64,000 nt of DNA from Cyclobacterium xiamenense (lineage in GTDB: Bacteria; Bacteroidota; Bacteroidia; Cytophagales; Cyclobacteriaceae), in the NCBI RefSeq assembly GCF_009467825.1, contig NZ_WIOK01000026.1:1-64000 (forward strand), in the 5' to 3' direction. The position numbers and the translations under genes are program-made. The notes under the pieces are model-generated. The model ran no database searches, was not told the DNA's origin, and saw nothing but the letters and a program-made list of their open reading frames with translations. Within the stretch, counting starts at the first letter, position 1. The number at the start of each line of letters is the position of its first letter. This document shows positions 26,042-34,817 of this stretch, in pieces.

Positions 26042-27817
26042 TCAACTAACCGCCATGGACTTGAGCTGCATTTGATGCAACTGGGAATAGTACCCTCCAT
26101 GCTTCAATAGTGCCTCGTGGGTCCCTTCCTCTACGATTTCTCCTTTGTTAAGCACAATTATTTTACTGGCCTTTTGAATGGTAGAAAGTCGGTGGGCGAT
26201 GATAATTGATGTTCTTCCTTCCATCATTTTTTCTATCGCCTCCTGTATCAGCTCCTCGGTTTCGGTATCTACTGATGACGTGGCCTCGTCCAAAATGATG
26301 ATCTCGGGATCGTATACCATAGCCCTGACAAATGAAATCAACTGCCTTTGACCCACCGATAGCGTGCCCCCTCTTTCCCTTACATCGTAATCCAACCCTC
26401 CGGGCAGTCGTTCAATAAACTTACGCGCACCCACCAATTCTGCTGCATGCATCACCTGTTCGCGACTGATCTCCGGATTCCCCAGGGTAATGTTTTGGAG
26501 AATGGTGTCCGAAAAGAGAAATACATCCTGCAGTACCACCCCAACGTGCTTGCGAAGTGTAGGTAATTCGTAGGAAGAAACGGATGTTCCGTCAATTTTT
26601 ATCGCTCCTTTGTTGATGTCATAAAACCGGCTGATCAGGTTGATGATGGACGATTTGCCGGCACCTGTTGCTCCGACCAATGCTACCGTTTCGCCATGCC
26701 TGACGTTCAAATTGATGTCTTTCAATACCCAATCCTCCTGATCGTACGCAAACCAAACCTTTTCGAATGAAATGTTACCCTTAATTTTTTCAGGGGCATG
26801 GTTCCCTTCGTTTGGTATCTGCTCGCTGTTTTCAAGAATGGTGAAAATCCGGGAAGAACTCACCACTCCCATCTGAAGGGTATTAAACCGATCGGCAATC
26901 ATTCGGATGGGACGGAAAAATAATTGCAGGTACATGATAAAGGAGATCAGCACCCCTACCTTTATCTGCAGGTCAAATACGCCGGTAGCTCCATACCAAA
27001 CTACCAGACCAATCCCGATGGCCTGGATGATTTCCGCAACGGGATAATAGACGGAATAATACAAAACCGACTTTAGGTGCGCCCGGCGGTGCTCCTCGTT
27101 GATGGCTTTGAATTTTTCGTATTCGCGTTCCTCCCTGTTAAACACCTGAATGATATTCATGCCCGTGATATGCTCTTGCAAAAAAGAATTCAGGTTGGAT
27201 ACAGCGTTTCGGACATCGTTGAAGGAAACTTTGACTTTTTCTTTGAAGACATAGGTGGAAACGACGAGCAGCGGCAGGGTACACAGACTTACCAGTGTCA
27301 ACTTCCAATCCACATAAAACATCACCGCAAGAATGGATACCAACTGTAGCAAGTCACCGATTATTTCCGCCAGACCTTGGCTAAATACATCCGAAAGCGT
27401 CTCCACGTCAGAAATATTCCGGGTCACCAGTCGGCCAATCGGCGTTTTGTCAAAATATTTGAGCCGCATCTTCAGCAGATGTCGGTACAGCTTAATCCGG
27501 ATGTCCCGGATGATCACCTGTCCTAACCAACCGGAAAGGTAGGTGTGCCCAAACTGAACCAGCGCATGCAGTACCAATAGTCCAAGCAAAAAATACATGA
27601 TTCGGAGCAATCCCTCGGCATCACCCATCGCGACGTAATCGTCCACCGCGATCTGTATCAATAACGGTCTACTAGGTGCCAGCACAGCCAACAACAAGGT
27701 TAGCAAAACCAAAAAGTAAAACCGCGGCTTATACGGGGTAACAAATTGGTAAAGCTTTTTCAACACCTTGGTGTCGATGATATCCCCGCTTTTTACATTT
27801 TCTTTTTCCAGTCCCAA
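26042..27817 (-). CDS. MsbA-like ABC exporter (half-transporter) 1
   Basis: A 591-residue fused permease-ATPase half-transporter. About six transmembrane helices fill the N-terminal 320 residues. The ATPase domain has Walker A (GATGAGKS, about residue 384), the signature LSVGQRQ (about 486, with V instead of the usual G at the third position) and Walker B (IIILDEATS, about 508). Such exporters act as homo- or heterodimers on lipids or drugs. The only in-frame start is TTG (27817), 12 nt after the truA stop and in the same frame; the first internal ATG comes well inside the membrane domain. Confidence 0.9.
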   Translation of the reverse strand: MGLEKENVKSGDIIDTKVLKKLYQFVTPYKPRFYFLVLLTLLLAVLAPSRPLLIQIAVDDYVAMGDAEGLLRIMYFLLGLLVLHALVQFGHTYLSGWLGQVIIRDIRIKLYRHLLKMRLKYFDKTPIGRLVTRNISDVETLSDVFSQGLAEIIGDLLQLVSILAVMFYVDWKLTLVSLCTLPLLVVSTYVFKEKVKVSFNDVRNAVSNLNSFLQEHITGMNIIQVFNREEREYEKFKAINEEHRRAHLKSVLYYSVYYPVAEIIQAIGIGLVVWYGATGVFDLQIKVGVLISFIMYLQLFFRPIRMIADRFNTLQMGVVSSSRIFTILENSEQIPNEGNHAPEKIKGNISFEKVWFAYDQEDWVLKDINLNVRHGETVALVGATGAGKSSIINLISRFYDINKGAIKIDGTSVSSYELPTLRKHVGVVLQDVFLFSDTILQNITLGNPEISREQVMHAAELVGARKFIERLPGGLDYDVRERGGTLSVGQRQLISFVRAMVYDPEIIILDEATSSVDTETEELIQEAIEKMMEGRTSIIIAHRLSTIQKASKIIVLNKGEIVEEGTHEALLKHGGYYSQLHQMQLKSMAVS

Positions 27818-27829
27818 TTGGTCAGTAGT

Positions 27830-28585
27830 TTACATAAAAATTTTTGCCGGATACCGTACCCCGGTTAGGTAAAGACCCTGAGCGGGTGCCGCACTCCCCG
27901 CCTGTTTCCGATCCTTGCTTCTAATGATCTCGGTAAATCCCGCCAAATCCAGTTGCTTTCGTCCGATTTGTAGTAGGGTACCAACGATCGCCCGAACCAT
28001 CCCACGCAAAAATCGATTGGCCTCTATATGAAATACCAAACCATGGGCGGTTTGTTCCCAGCCGACCCGTTTTATTTTACAATCAAAACTTTTAACATCG
28101 GTCTTTGTTTTGCTAAAGCACTGAAAGTCGGTATGGCTCAAGAGTAATTCCGCCGCCGCCGCCATTGCTTCTGCATCCAACGCATAATAGCAGTGCCAGG
28201 CTTTCCCAAGCAGAAAGGGGTCTTTGCGAAAGGTAATGTGGTATTCGTAGCTGCGCCACAAGGCATCAAAGCGGGCATGGGCATTCGATTGCACCGGTAA
28301 CAAATCATGAACGGCAATATCTGATGGCAACATGCCATTGACCCGCTTTAAAAACTCTACCTTTGGTATCTCCTCCGGCACCTCGAAATGGGCAAATTGC
28401 TGGCGCGCATGTACGCCAGTATCCGTCCGGCCACTCCCCATGATGGAAACAGCTGTTCGAAATAAGACCGACAGTACTTCCTGAATCGCCTGCTGCACGG
28501 AAGGAGCATTTTTCTGCATTTGCCAGCCATGATAGGCAGAACCGTCGTAGGCAATCTCAATAAAATACCGGTGACCTTTGCTCAT
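27830..28585 (-). CDS. truA: tRNA pseudouridine(38-40) synthase TruA
   Basis: A 251-residue enzyme that converts uridines 38, 39 and 40 of tRNAs to pseudouridine. The catalytic aspartate is D55 in the SGRTDTGVHA motif. The N-terminal YDGSAYHGWQMQ segment and the C-terminal RFLRGMVRAIVGTL segment are characteristic. The length is typical. It is followed after 12 nt by the ABC exporter. A divergent gene (DUF4293) lies 101 nt away on the other strand, with both promoters in between. Confidence 0.95.
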   Translation of the reverse strand: MSKGHRYFIEIAYDGSAYHGWQMQKNAPSVQQAIQEVLSVLFRTAVSIMGSGRTDTGVHARQQFAHFEVPEEIPKVEFLKRVNGMLPSDIAVHDLLPVQSNAHARFDALWRSYEYHITFRKDPFLLGKAWHCYYALDAEAMAAAAELLLSHTDFQCFSKTKTDVKSFDCKIKRVGWEQTAHGLVFHIEANRFLRGMVRAIVGTLLQIGRKQLDLAGFTEIIRSKDRKQAGSAAPAQGLYLTGVRYPAKIFM

Positions 28586-28593
28586 TTCAAGTG

Positions 28594-28621
28594 CAAAGAT
28601 AAAAATATACCCCTATTTCAA
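28594..28621 (-). promoter_or_regulatory. Candidate truA promoter
   Basis: The minus strand has a -7 element TATCTTTG (28594-28601) and a TTG (28619-28621) 17 nt upstream. The spacer is somewhat short. The -7 element ends only nine nt before the ATG. Confidence 0.45.
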
Positions 28622-28640
28622 AGCGGATTTGACGTATTCC

Positions 28641-28671
28641 TTGCGAAAATTCAAATAACCCTTTTTCTTTG
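28641..28671 (+). promoter_or_regulatory. Candidate promoter of the DUF4293 gene
   Basis: A TTG at 28641-28643 and a TTTCTTTG at 28664-28671, separated by 20 nt, fit the Bacteroidota promoter with one mismatch in the -7 box. It lies right before ATG 28687 and covers an upstream in-frame ATG at 28669, which argues for 28687 as the true start. Confidence 0.5.
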
Positions 28672-28686
28672 TCAAAAGACTTTGAC

Positions 28687-29166
28687 ATGATCCAACGAAT
28701 CCAATCGCTTTTCCTTTTTCTGGTTGCCATTTCCATGATTACCGTAACGCTCACGCCAATTTGGCTTCAGGTGAGTCCTTCCCAAGACCAACGCATGGAA
28801 ATGACCGCCTGGCATACACGCATCCTGGAATTGCCCCAGGAAACCATTGTCTCTGAAAGCAATAACATGTACATCGGGATTTTGGCTGTATTGGCTGCAG
28901 CACTGGCCATCTATAGCCTGCTACAATTCAAAAACCGGAAAAGGCAACTCATGCTGAACATGATCAATGCCCTGCTAATGGGCTTCACGCTAGGGCTTGC
29001 TGTCTATAGCAGTTATACATCAAACGAGACGTTCAATCCTGCAGTCGGTGGTGCCTTTGTGCTCGGCTTTTACAGCATTATTTTTGCGTTAATTGTAAAC
29101 CTTATCGCCAACCGATTTATCAGAAAGGACGAGATGCTGATCCGTTCTGTGGACCGAATACGGTAG
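28687..29166 (+). CDS. DUF4293-family membrane protein
   Basis: A 159-residue membrane protein with four hydrophobic segments: about residues 7-22, 60-75, 88-105 and 118-138. The start MIQRIQSLFLFL is typical of the DUF4293 family, which is restricted to Bacteroidota. The protein ends in a basic tail (FIRKDEMLIRSVDRIR). I chose ATG 28687 because it gives the usual start and lies behind the candidate promoter. It is unrelated in sequence to its neighbours, and the function is unknown. Confidence 0.8.
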   Translation: MIQRIQSLFLFLVAISMITVTLTPIWLQVSPSQDQRMEMTAWHTRILELPQETIVSESNNMYIGILAVLAAALAIYSLLQFKNRKRQLMLNMINALLMGFTLGLAVYSSYTSNETFNPAVGGAFVLGFYSIIFALIVNLIANRFIRKDEMLIRSVDRIR

Positions 29167-29223
29167 ACGCCCGCGAAACCCTGGTAGGGCTTTTGCCGGT
29201 GAAGTACCTAACCCCCTACTCCA

Positions 29224-30333
29224 ATGAAAACAGAAACCATCGCCATCCATGGAGGAAACAACGTCACCGACGCACTAAAACCTGTAATCCAACCGATTAC
29301 GCTCTCCACTACCTTTGAACACCGGGACAACAGCATGCTGTACGGCCGGCTGGAAAATCCGAACAGAAAATCGCTGGAGCAAGTCATGGCTGCCCTGGAA
29401 AAAGGCGTGGATGCTGCTGCATTTTCCTCGGGAAATGCAGCCGCTAACGCCGTATTTCAGGCGCTTCCTGCGGGAGCGCATGTGATTGCCCCCGATGATA
29501 TGTACCACGGTTTGAGATCCTTGTTGGAAACCGTTTTTTTTGATAAAATCCACGTGGATTTCGTGGACATGACCCAGCCCGAACAGGTTGCGGCTGCGAT
29601 TAAGCCCCCCACGCACCTGTTGTGGATCGAAAGTCCTTCCAATCCGCTACTGAAAATATCGGCTATCAAAACACTATGCCACCTGGCTCACGAAAACGAC
29701 GTTACCGTGGTTTGTGACAACACCTTTGCCAGCCCAATTTTTCAGCAACCCCTGGAGGAAGGAGCAGATTTGGTCATGCACAGCAATACCAAATACATTG
29801 GTGGACACAGCGATGTCATCGGCGGGGTACTGATCACCGGAAAAAAAACCGACTTTTGGGACAAAATCCGCTCCGTACAACAACTGGCTGGAGCCGTTCC
29901 TTCCCCTTTTGATACGTATTTCCTCACACGCAGCATCAAGACGCTACCCTATCGCATGAAGGCGCATGCCGCTAATGCCAGCCAAATAGCTCGATTTTTG
30001 AGCAAACATCCCCTTATCGAAAAGGTATACTATCCCGGGCTGGAAACACACCCGGGCCACAAAAACGCCCGGGCCCAAATGCAGGGCTATGGAGGCATGC
30101 TTTCGGTAGTGATTAAAGGCAATGCGCGGGATGCGGATCGTTTTGTCGATGAATTAACCTATTTCTCCAATGCTACCAGCCTGGGAGGGGTGGAAAGCCT
30201 AATTGAACGAAGATCCCGCGTGCAGGGAGTGACGGAGGGCGTGCCGGAACAGCTTATCCGGATCTCTGCAGGCCTTGAGAATACGGAAGACCTGTTGGAA
30301 GACCTTGAAAAAGGACTTAAGGTATTGCGGTAG
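29224..30333 (+). CDS. Trans-sulfuration PLP enzyme (cystathionine gamma-synthase/beta- or gamma-lyase)
   Basis: A 369-residue Cys/Met-metabolism PLP enzyme. The pyridoxal lysine is K190 in the HSNTKYIGGHSD motif. Other family features are YGRLENPNRKSLE near the N-terminus and the C-terminal SLGGVESLIERRSRVQGV segment. These enzymes catalyse cystathionine formation or cleavage in methionine/cysteine metabolism; the three activities cannot be separated from motifs alone. It is a single plus-strand gene, eight nt from the convergent bactofilin gene, and about 60 nt after the DUF4293 gene, so the two may be cotranscribed. Confidence 0.9.
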   Translation: MKTETIAIHGGNNVTDALKPVIQPITLSTTFEHRDNSMLYGRLENPNRKSLEQVMAALEKGVDAAAFSSGNAAANAVFQALPAGAHVIAPDDMYHGLRSLLETVFFDKIHVDFVDMTQPEQVAAAIKPPTHLLWIESPSNPLLKISAIKTLCHLAHENDVTVVCDNTFASPIFQQPLEEGADLVMHSNTKYIGGHSDVIGGVLITGKKTDFWDKIRSVQQLAGAVPSPFDTYFLTRSIKTLPYRMKAHAANASQIARFLSKHPLIEKVYYPGLETHPGHKNARAQMQGYGGMLSVVIKGNARDADRFVDELTYFSNATSLGGVESLIERRSRVQGVTEGVPEQLIRISAGLENTEDLLEDLEKGLKVLR

Positions 30334-30340
30334 AGGGCGA

Positions 30341-30793
30341 CTAATCCATTTTCATTAATTCCTCCACAGGCCGCCTGGGGGTATTTGGATCATTGCCTTT
30401 CTGCGATTTGGCGGATCGCTCCGTCGCGCCGGCTTTATTGAACTTAGACACGGTCAATTCCACGTCTGCACCGGCTTCGATCCCAATTTTTTCGGAACAA
30501 ACCGTACCCTTCATTGTAGCTTCCGCCGTAAAACGTGCCAGGCCCTGGATGTACAAATCTCCAAGAACTTCACCCATGACGCAGATTTCGGAGGCGTGAA
30601 TATCTCCCTTTACTTTTCCCGAAACACCTACAATTACCTTTTTCTTGGTCACGACATTGCCACAAATATCTCCTTCGATCCGGATATCACTCGTGGCCTC
30701 TATATCTCCTATGATCGATAATCCTGGAGCAAAAACCGATGTTGCACTAGCCATTTCCATTTCTTCCTGAATTTTTCTTTCCTTGGTCCACAT
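30341..30793 (-). CDS. Bactofilin-family cytoskeletal protein 1
   Basis: A 150-residue bactofilin (DUF583 family). The central right-handed beta-helix core is seen in the run of short strands (GLSIIGDIEATSDIRIEGDI, VVTKKKVIVGVSGKVKGDI, ASEICVMGEVLGDLYIQG), with a disordered C-terminal tail. Bactofilins polymerise without nucleotide into filaments used for cell shape and envelope organisation. A second, longer copy is encoded at 45050-45616. This copy is on its own, convergent with the trans-sulfuration gene and separated from yifB by 141 nt that contain a possible -7 element (30873-30880). Confidence 0.88.
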   Translation of the reverse strand: MWTKERKIQEEMEMASATSVFAPGLSIIGDIEATSDIRIEGDICGNVVTKKKVIVGVSGKVKGDIHASEICVMGEVLGDLYIQGLARFTAEATMKGTVCSEKIGIEAGADVELTVSKFNKAGATERSAKSQKGNDPNTPRRPVEELMKMD

Positions 30794-30872
30794 AAAATCA
30801 ACTACTGTTAATACCGCTTGTTTCTATTTGCTAACGAGGTTTTTCTGGGCGACAACCCTACAGGCTACCAAG

Positions 30873-30880
30873 CAAATATA
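30873..30880 (-). promoter_or_regulatory. Candidate -7 element of the bactofilin 1 gene
   Basis: TATATTTG on the minus strand lies 80 nt upstream of the start codon. No TTG is at the expected distance. A bactofilin promoter is expected here because the gene upstream, yifB, ends 141 nt away. Confidence 0.3.
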
Positions 30881-30934
30881 ACAAATTGAGGACCGAAAAT
30901 CCTAACCAGCGAGGGGAAATGAAGCCGCCGGGTC

Positions 30935-32473
30935 TTATCCTGCCCACCCCTCCCTATCCAGGCTTCGGTATTGGATGGCTTCGGCCAGGTGTTCCACCCG
31001 TATTTCCTCAGCTCCAGCCAGATCAGCGATGGTTCTGGAGACCTTCAGGATACGGTCATAGGCCCGGGCGGACAGACCCAATCGTTCCATGGCCGTTTTT
31101 AACAAGACCTTGCCAGCCTGATTGATTTTACACAACTCCTTGACGGTATGGGAAGGCATCATGGCGTTGCAATGGACGTCCGGGCTGTCCCCAAACCTGG
31201 TATGCTGTCTTTCTCTGGCCAGGGAAACACGCTCCCGGATGGACTTGCTGGACTCGGACTTCCCCTCTGAAGTCATTTCTTCAAAATTAACCGGAGTCAC
31301 CTCCACGTGTAAGTCTATGCGATCCAACAGGGGACCACTTACCTTGTTCAGGTACTTTTGGACGACTCCGGGACCACAAACACATTCTTTTTCGGGGTGA
31401 TTGTAATAACCACAGGGGCAGGGGTTCATACTGGCCACCAGCATGAAGTTGGCAGGAAAATCTACCGAAACTTTTGCTCTGGAGATGGTCACTTTTCGCT
31501 CCTCCAGAGGCTGACGGAGCACTTCCAGTACCGTTCGCTTAAACTCCGGCAATTCGTCCAAAAACAAAACACCATTGTGGGACAGGGATATTTCCCCGGG
31601 CTGAGGGTTTCCTCCCCCGCCCACCAAAGCCACATCGCTGATGGTATGGTGGGGTGAACGAAAGGGACGTTGGGCCACCAACGATGCCTCTACGCCAAGC
31701 TTACCGGCCACCGAATGGATCTTCGTCGTTTCCAGCGCCTCCTGCAAACTAAGTGGCGGGAGAATGGACGGAAGTCTTTTTGCCAACATGGTCTTTCCCG
31801 CGCCCGGCGGGCCAATCATGATCACGTTGTGCCCGCCAGCAGCGGCGATTTCCATGGCGCGTTTGATATTTTCTTGGCCCTGTACGTCTGCAAAATCAAA
31901 GGCATAATCCTCCAATGAGTTAAAAAACACATTGCGTGTATCCGTGACCAGCGGGGCAATTTCCTGTGTCCCTTCCAGAAAATGAATGGCTTCCTGTAGG
32001 GTTTCTACGCCGATGATATCCAATTTATTAACAATAGCGGCCTCTTGGGCATTTTCTTTGGGCAGGATAAATCCCTTAAACCCGCGCTTTCTAGCCTCAA
32101 TCGCAATAGGTAGAACTCCTTTTATGGTTCGGAGCTTTCCGTCCAGTGACAGTTCGCCCATGATCAGGTATTCCTCCAGCTCGGGAAAAAACACCTGCTC
32201 GGAAGCTTGGAGTATCCCCATAGCAATGGGCAAATCGTAGGATGATCCTTCCTTTCGAAGATCGGCTGGCGCCAGGTTGATGACCACTTTTTGTCGGGGC
32301 ATGCGGTAGCCATAGTACTTCAATGCAGATTCCACCCGCTGCTGGCTTTCCTTTACCGCACTATCGGGAAGTCCTACCATATAAAAACTGGTCCCCTGAC
32401 CTACATTTACTTCGATGGTGATGAGCTTTGCGTCTACACCGGAGACTGCACTGCCAAAAGTTTTAGCTACCAT
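30935..32473 (-). CDS. yifB: YifB/ComM-family Mg-chelatase-like AAA+ protein
   Basis: A 512-residue AAA+ ATPase of the YifB/ComM type. An N-terminal Lon-protease-like S5 domain (to about 180) precedes the ATPase with Walker A (IGPPGAGKT, about residue 216) and a C-terminal domain with a Cys cluster (NPCPCGYYNHPEKECVCGPG). ComM is a branch-migration helicase in natural transformation in some bacteria; in Bacteroidota the role is not established. The length is typical and the frame is intact. It is the gene before bactofilin 1. Confidence 0.9.
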   Translation of the reverse strand: MVAKTFGSAVSGVDAKLITIEVNVGQGTSFYMVGLPDSAVKESQQRVESALKYYGYRMPRQKVVINLAPADLRKEGSSYDLPIAMGILQASEQVFFPELEEYLIMGELSLDGKLRTIKGVLPIAIEARKRGFKGFILPKENAQEAAIVNKLDIIGVETLQEAIHFLEGTQEIAPLVTDTRNVFFNSLEDYAFDFADVQGQENIKRAMEIAAAGGHNVIMIGPPGAGKTMLAKRLPSILPPLSLQEALETTKIHSVAGKLGVEASLVAQRPFRSPHHTISDVALVGGGGNPQPGEISLSHNGVLFLDELPEFKRTVLEVLRQPLEERKVTISRAKVSVDFPANFMLVASMNPCPCGYYNHPEKECVCGPGVVQKYLNKVSGPLLDRIDLHVEVTPVNFEEMTSEGKSESSKSIRERVSLARERQHTRFGDSPDVHCNAMMPSHTVKELCKINQAGKVLLKTAMERLGLSARAYDRILKVSRTIADLAGAEEIRVEHLAEAIQYRSLDREGWAG

Positions 32474-32524
32474 ACCTAACCTGTGAGTGAAAAGCGGAAC
32501 GGCGTACTTTCGCGATCCGTTCTG

Positions 32525-32878
32525 CTATTTAAAATTTTCTCTGGGCTTAATGGAGGAACCTTCTTTGTCATCGGGTTGATCCTCGATTTTTTTGTCCAGT
32601 TTTTCAATTTTAACGCCCCTTTCCAGGTCGAAAACCATGGCTTTCAATTCCTTTTTCTCCTGCTCTGTTTTTTTAATTTTACTTTGTAAGTTGCTCGTGT
32701 GGGCCCAGCCGGCTCCCCAGGTAATCAGGTACGACACCAGGCCTGCGAGTAACCAGGACACCACCTCCCCTGCCTCCGGACTCCCTCCCCACATTCGTTC
32801 GTAGGTAAGAAAATACACCAGTCCGATGCCAAAAAACAAAGCGGTTACTAGTTGAAAGATATTCGTCAATTTTTTCAT
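32525..32878 (-). CDS. Small membrane protein with C-terminal coiled coil
   Basis: A 117-residue protein. Two hydrophobic segments (about residues 9-25 and 41-58) are followed by a charged, coiled-coil-like tail (SNLQSKIKKTEQEKKELKAMVFDLERG). This layout resembles LapA-like or other envelope proteins but no specific family is identified. It sits between yifB and the second ABC exporter, all on the minus strand. Confidence 0.6.
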   Translation of the reverse strand: MKKLTNIFQLVTALFFGIGLVYFLTYERMWGGSPEAGEVVSWLLAGLVSYLITWGAGWAHTSNLQSKIKKTEQEKKELKAMVFDLERGVKIEKLDKKIEDQPDDKEGSSIKPRENFK

Positions 32879-32912
32879 AAGGGTCTATCTTAGGGAATGC
32901 TACCACAATATA

Positions 32913-34745
32913 CTAAACTGACTGCATTTGGGAAAGTTTCTTGTACAATCCGTTCATTTCCATTAAATCGGTATGTGTGCCGCGTTCAGCAATCCTGCCT
33001 CCTTCGATGACCAGGATTTCATCCGCATGCTGAATGGTACTCAGTCTATGTGCAATGACCAGGGAGGTGCGATTGGCCATCAGGTTGGCCAGTGCTTCCT
33101 GCACCAGTCGCTCTGAAGCCGAGTCCAATGCCGACGTAGCTTCGTCCAGAATGAGAATGGCAGGGTTTTTTAAAACAGCCCGTGCGATACTCAGGCGCTG
33201 CCGCTGTCCTCCGGACAATTTGGTACCTCGTTCGCCAATATTGGTCTGGTATCCCTCCTCCAGTTTTGTAATAAATTCATGGGCATTGGCAATTCTGGCC
33301 GCTTTTTCTACCGCTTCCTGCGAAGCCCCCTCCATGCCAAAGGCGATGTTATGATACACGGTGTCGTTGAAAAGAATGGATTCCTGGGTGACAATTCCCA
33401 TGAGTTGCCGCAGGTCAGCGATCTTCAGGGTTTTGATATCATGGCCATCAATTGTGATCAGCCCCTCTGTCGGGTCGTAAAACCGGGGCAATAGATCGGC
33501 AAGGGTGGACTTCCCCCCTCCGGACGGACCTACCAGGGCGATGGTCTTTCCTTTGGTTAGTTCAAAATTGATCCCTTCCAGTACGGGAGTTTCCTCGTAG
33601 GCAAAGCCTACATTCGCAAAAACCACCCGATCCGTAAACTGTGGCAGGCGACGCGGCTGACCGATTTCCTGAATCAGGGGTTTGGCATCTACCACTTCGA
33701 AAATCCTGCGCGCGGAGGCCAATCCCCGTTGAATGCTGCTGACTGCGCGGGAAATTTCCTTGGCCGGGTTCAACACTTGGGTAAACAAAATGATGTACGC
33801 GATAAATTCACTGGCACTGAGACTGGAGGTATTGGTTAAGACCAAGTTTCCCCCGTAGAGAAGAATCCCGGCGACGACGGTAACACCGAGGAATTGGCTG
33901 ATCGGCGAGGCCAGTTCGTATTTTCTTGCCATGGATACATTCACCCGGGCATAATAATCGGTCTCTTCTGCAAATTTATCCTGTACAAATTTCCGCCCCC
34001 CAAAGGCCTTCACCACCCGCATGCCCCCAATGGTTTCATCCAGAATGGTAACGATCCTTCCCAGGGATTCCTGGCTTTGCTCTGCCGTCTTCTTTAGTCG
34101 CTTGGTCACGTAGCCGATGATTGCACCCGACACCGGTATGAGCAAAATGGTAAAAAGTGTGAGCTGTACCGACATAAAAAACAACACCGCAAAATACAGG
34201 ATCACCGTCACCGGTTCTTTAAAAATCACCCGAAGGGACTGCACGATGCTGTTTTCTACTTCCTGTATATCGTTGGTCATCTTGGATATTAAATCCCCCT
34301 TTCGTTCGGTAGAAAAGTACCCCAAATGCATGCTGCTGACTGCATTAAAAATCCGAATACGCATTCCCTGAATGATATCCGCACGTACCTTGGCTAAAAC
34401 TACCCCGGATAAATACGCAAACAGATTACTCAAAAAGACCGAAATGACAATAATGACACACACGTATACCAGGGTTCCAAATTTCCCATAGGCCGTGGCA
34501 ATCTCGAGAAAATAATGGTTAAAAAGGTTCAGGAAATAGTTTACCGTGAACGAAAATTCGGGTGCTTCGCGGTAGGCTTCCAATTCCTCGGGGCCCACCT
34601 GCTCGAAAATCACATCAAAAAGTGGCTTCAGCAAGGTGAAGTTCAACAATCCGAAAACGATAGCCAGAAAGGCAAACAACACGTATTGAGGGAAATACCT
34701 TCGGTAAGGCCGGGCATAGGCAAGTATACGCAGATACGTTTCCAT
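32913..34745 (-). CDS. MsbA-like ABC exporter (half-transporter) 2
   Basis: A 610-residue fused permease-ATPase half-transporter. Six transmembrane helices span the first 350 residues. The ATPase domain has Walker A (GPSGGGKST, about residue 410), signature LSGGQRQ (about 513) and Walker B (LILDEATSALD, about 533). It resembles lipid-A flippase MsbA. It is the second such exporter in the window; unlike the first it has the canonical LSGGQ. The next gene downstream, 34 nt away, is a small membrane protein. Confidence 0.92.
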   Translation of the reverse strand: METYLRILAYARPYRRYFPQYVLFAFLAIVFGLLNFTLLKPLFDVIFEQVGPEELEAYREAPEFSFTVNYFLNLFNHYFLEIATAYGKFGTLVYVCVIIVISVFLSNLFAYLSGVVLAKVRADIIQGMRIRIFNAVSSMHLGYFSTERKGDLISKMTNDIQEVENSIVQSLRVIFKEPVTVILYFAVLFFMSVQLTLFTILLIPVSGAIIGYVTKRLKKTAEQSQESLGRIVTILDETIGGMRVVKAFGGRKFVQDKFAEETDYYARVNVSMARKYELASPISQFLGVTVVAGILLYGGNLVLTNTSSLSASEFIAYIILFTQVLNPAKEISRAVSSIQRGLASARRIFEVVDAKPLIQEIGQPRRLPQFTDRVVFANVGFAYEETPVLEGINFELTKGKTIALVGPSGGGKSTLADLLPRFYDPTEGLITIDGHDIKTLKIADLRQLMGIVTQESILFNDTVYHNIAFGMEGASQEAVEKAARIANAHEFITKLEEGYQTNIGERGTKLSGGQRQRLSIARAVLKNPAILILDEATSALDSASERLVQEALANLMANRTSLVIAHRLSTIQHADEILVIEGGRIAERGTHTDLMEMNGLYKKLSQMQSV

Positions 34746-34817
34746 AGGGTTTGGCTGATTCAGGGCTGTAATTTACAATTTTTTCGGGCGAATCACGGTT
34801 CCCCGAAGCTGTTCCGG

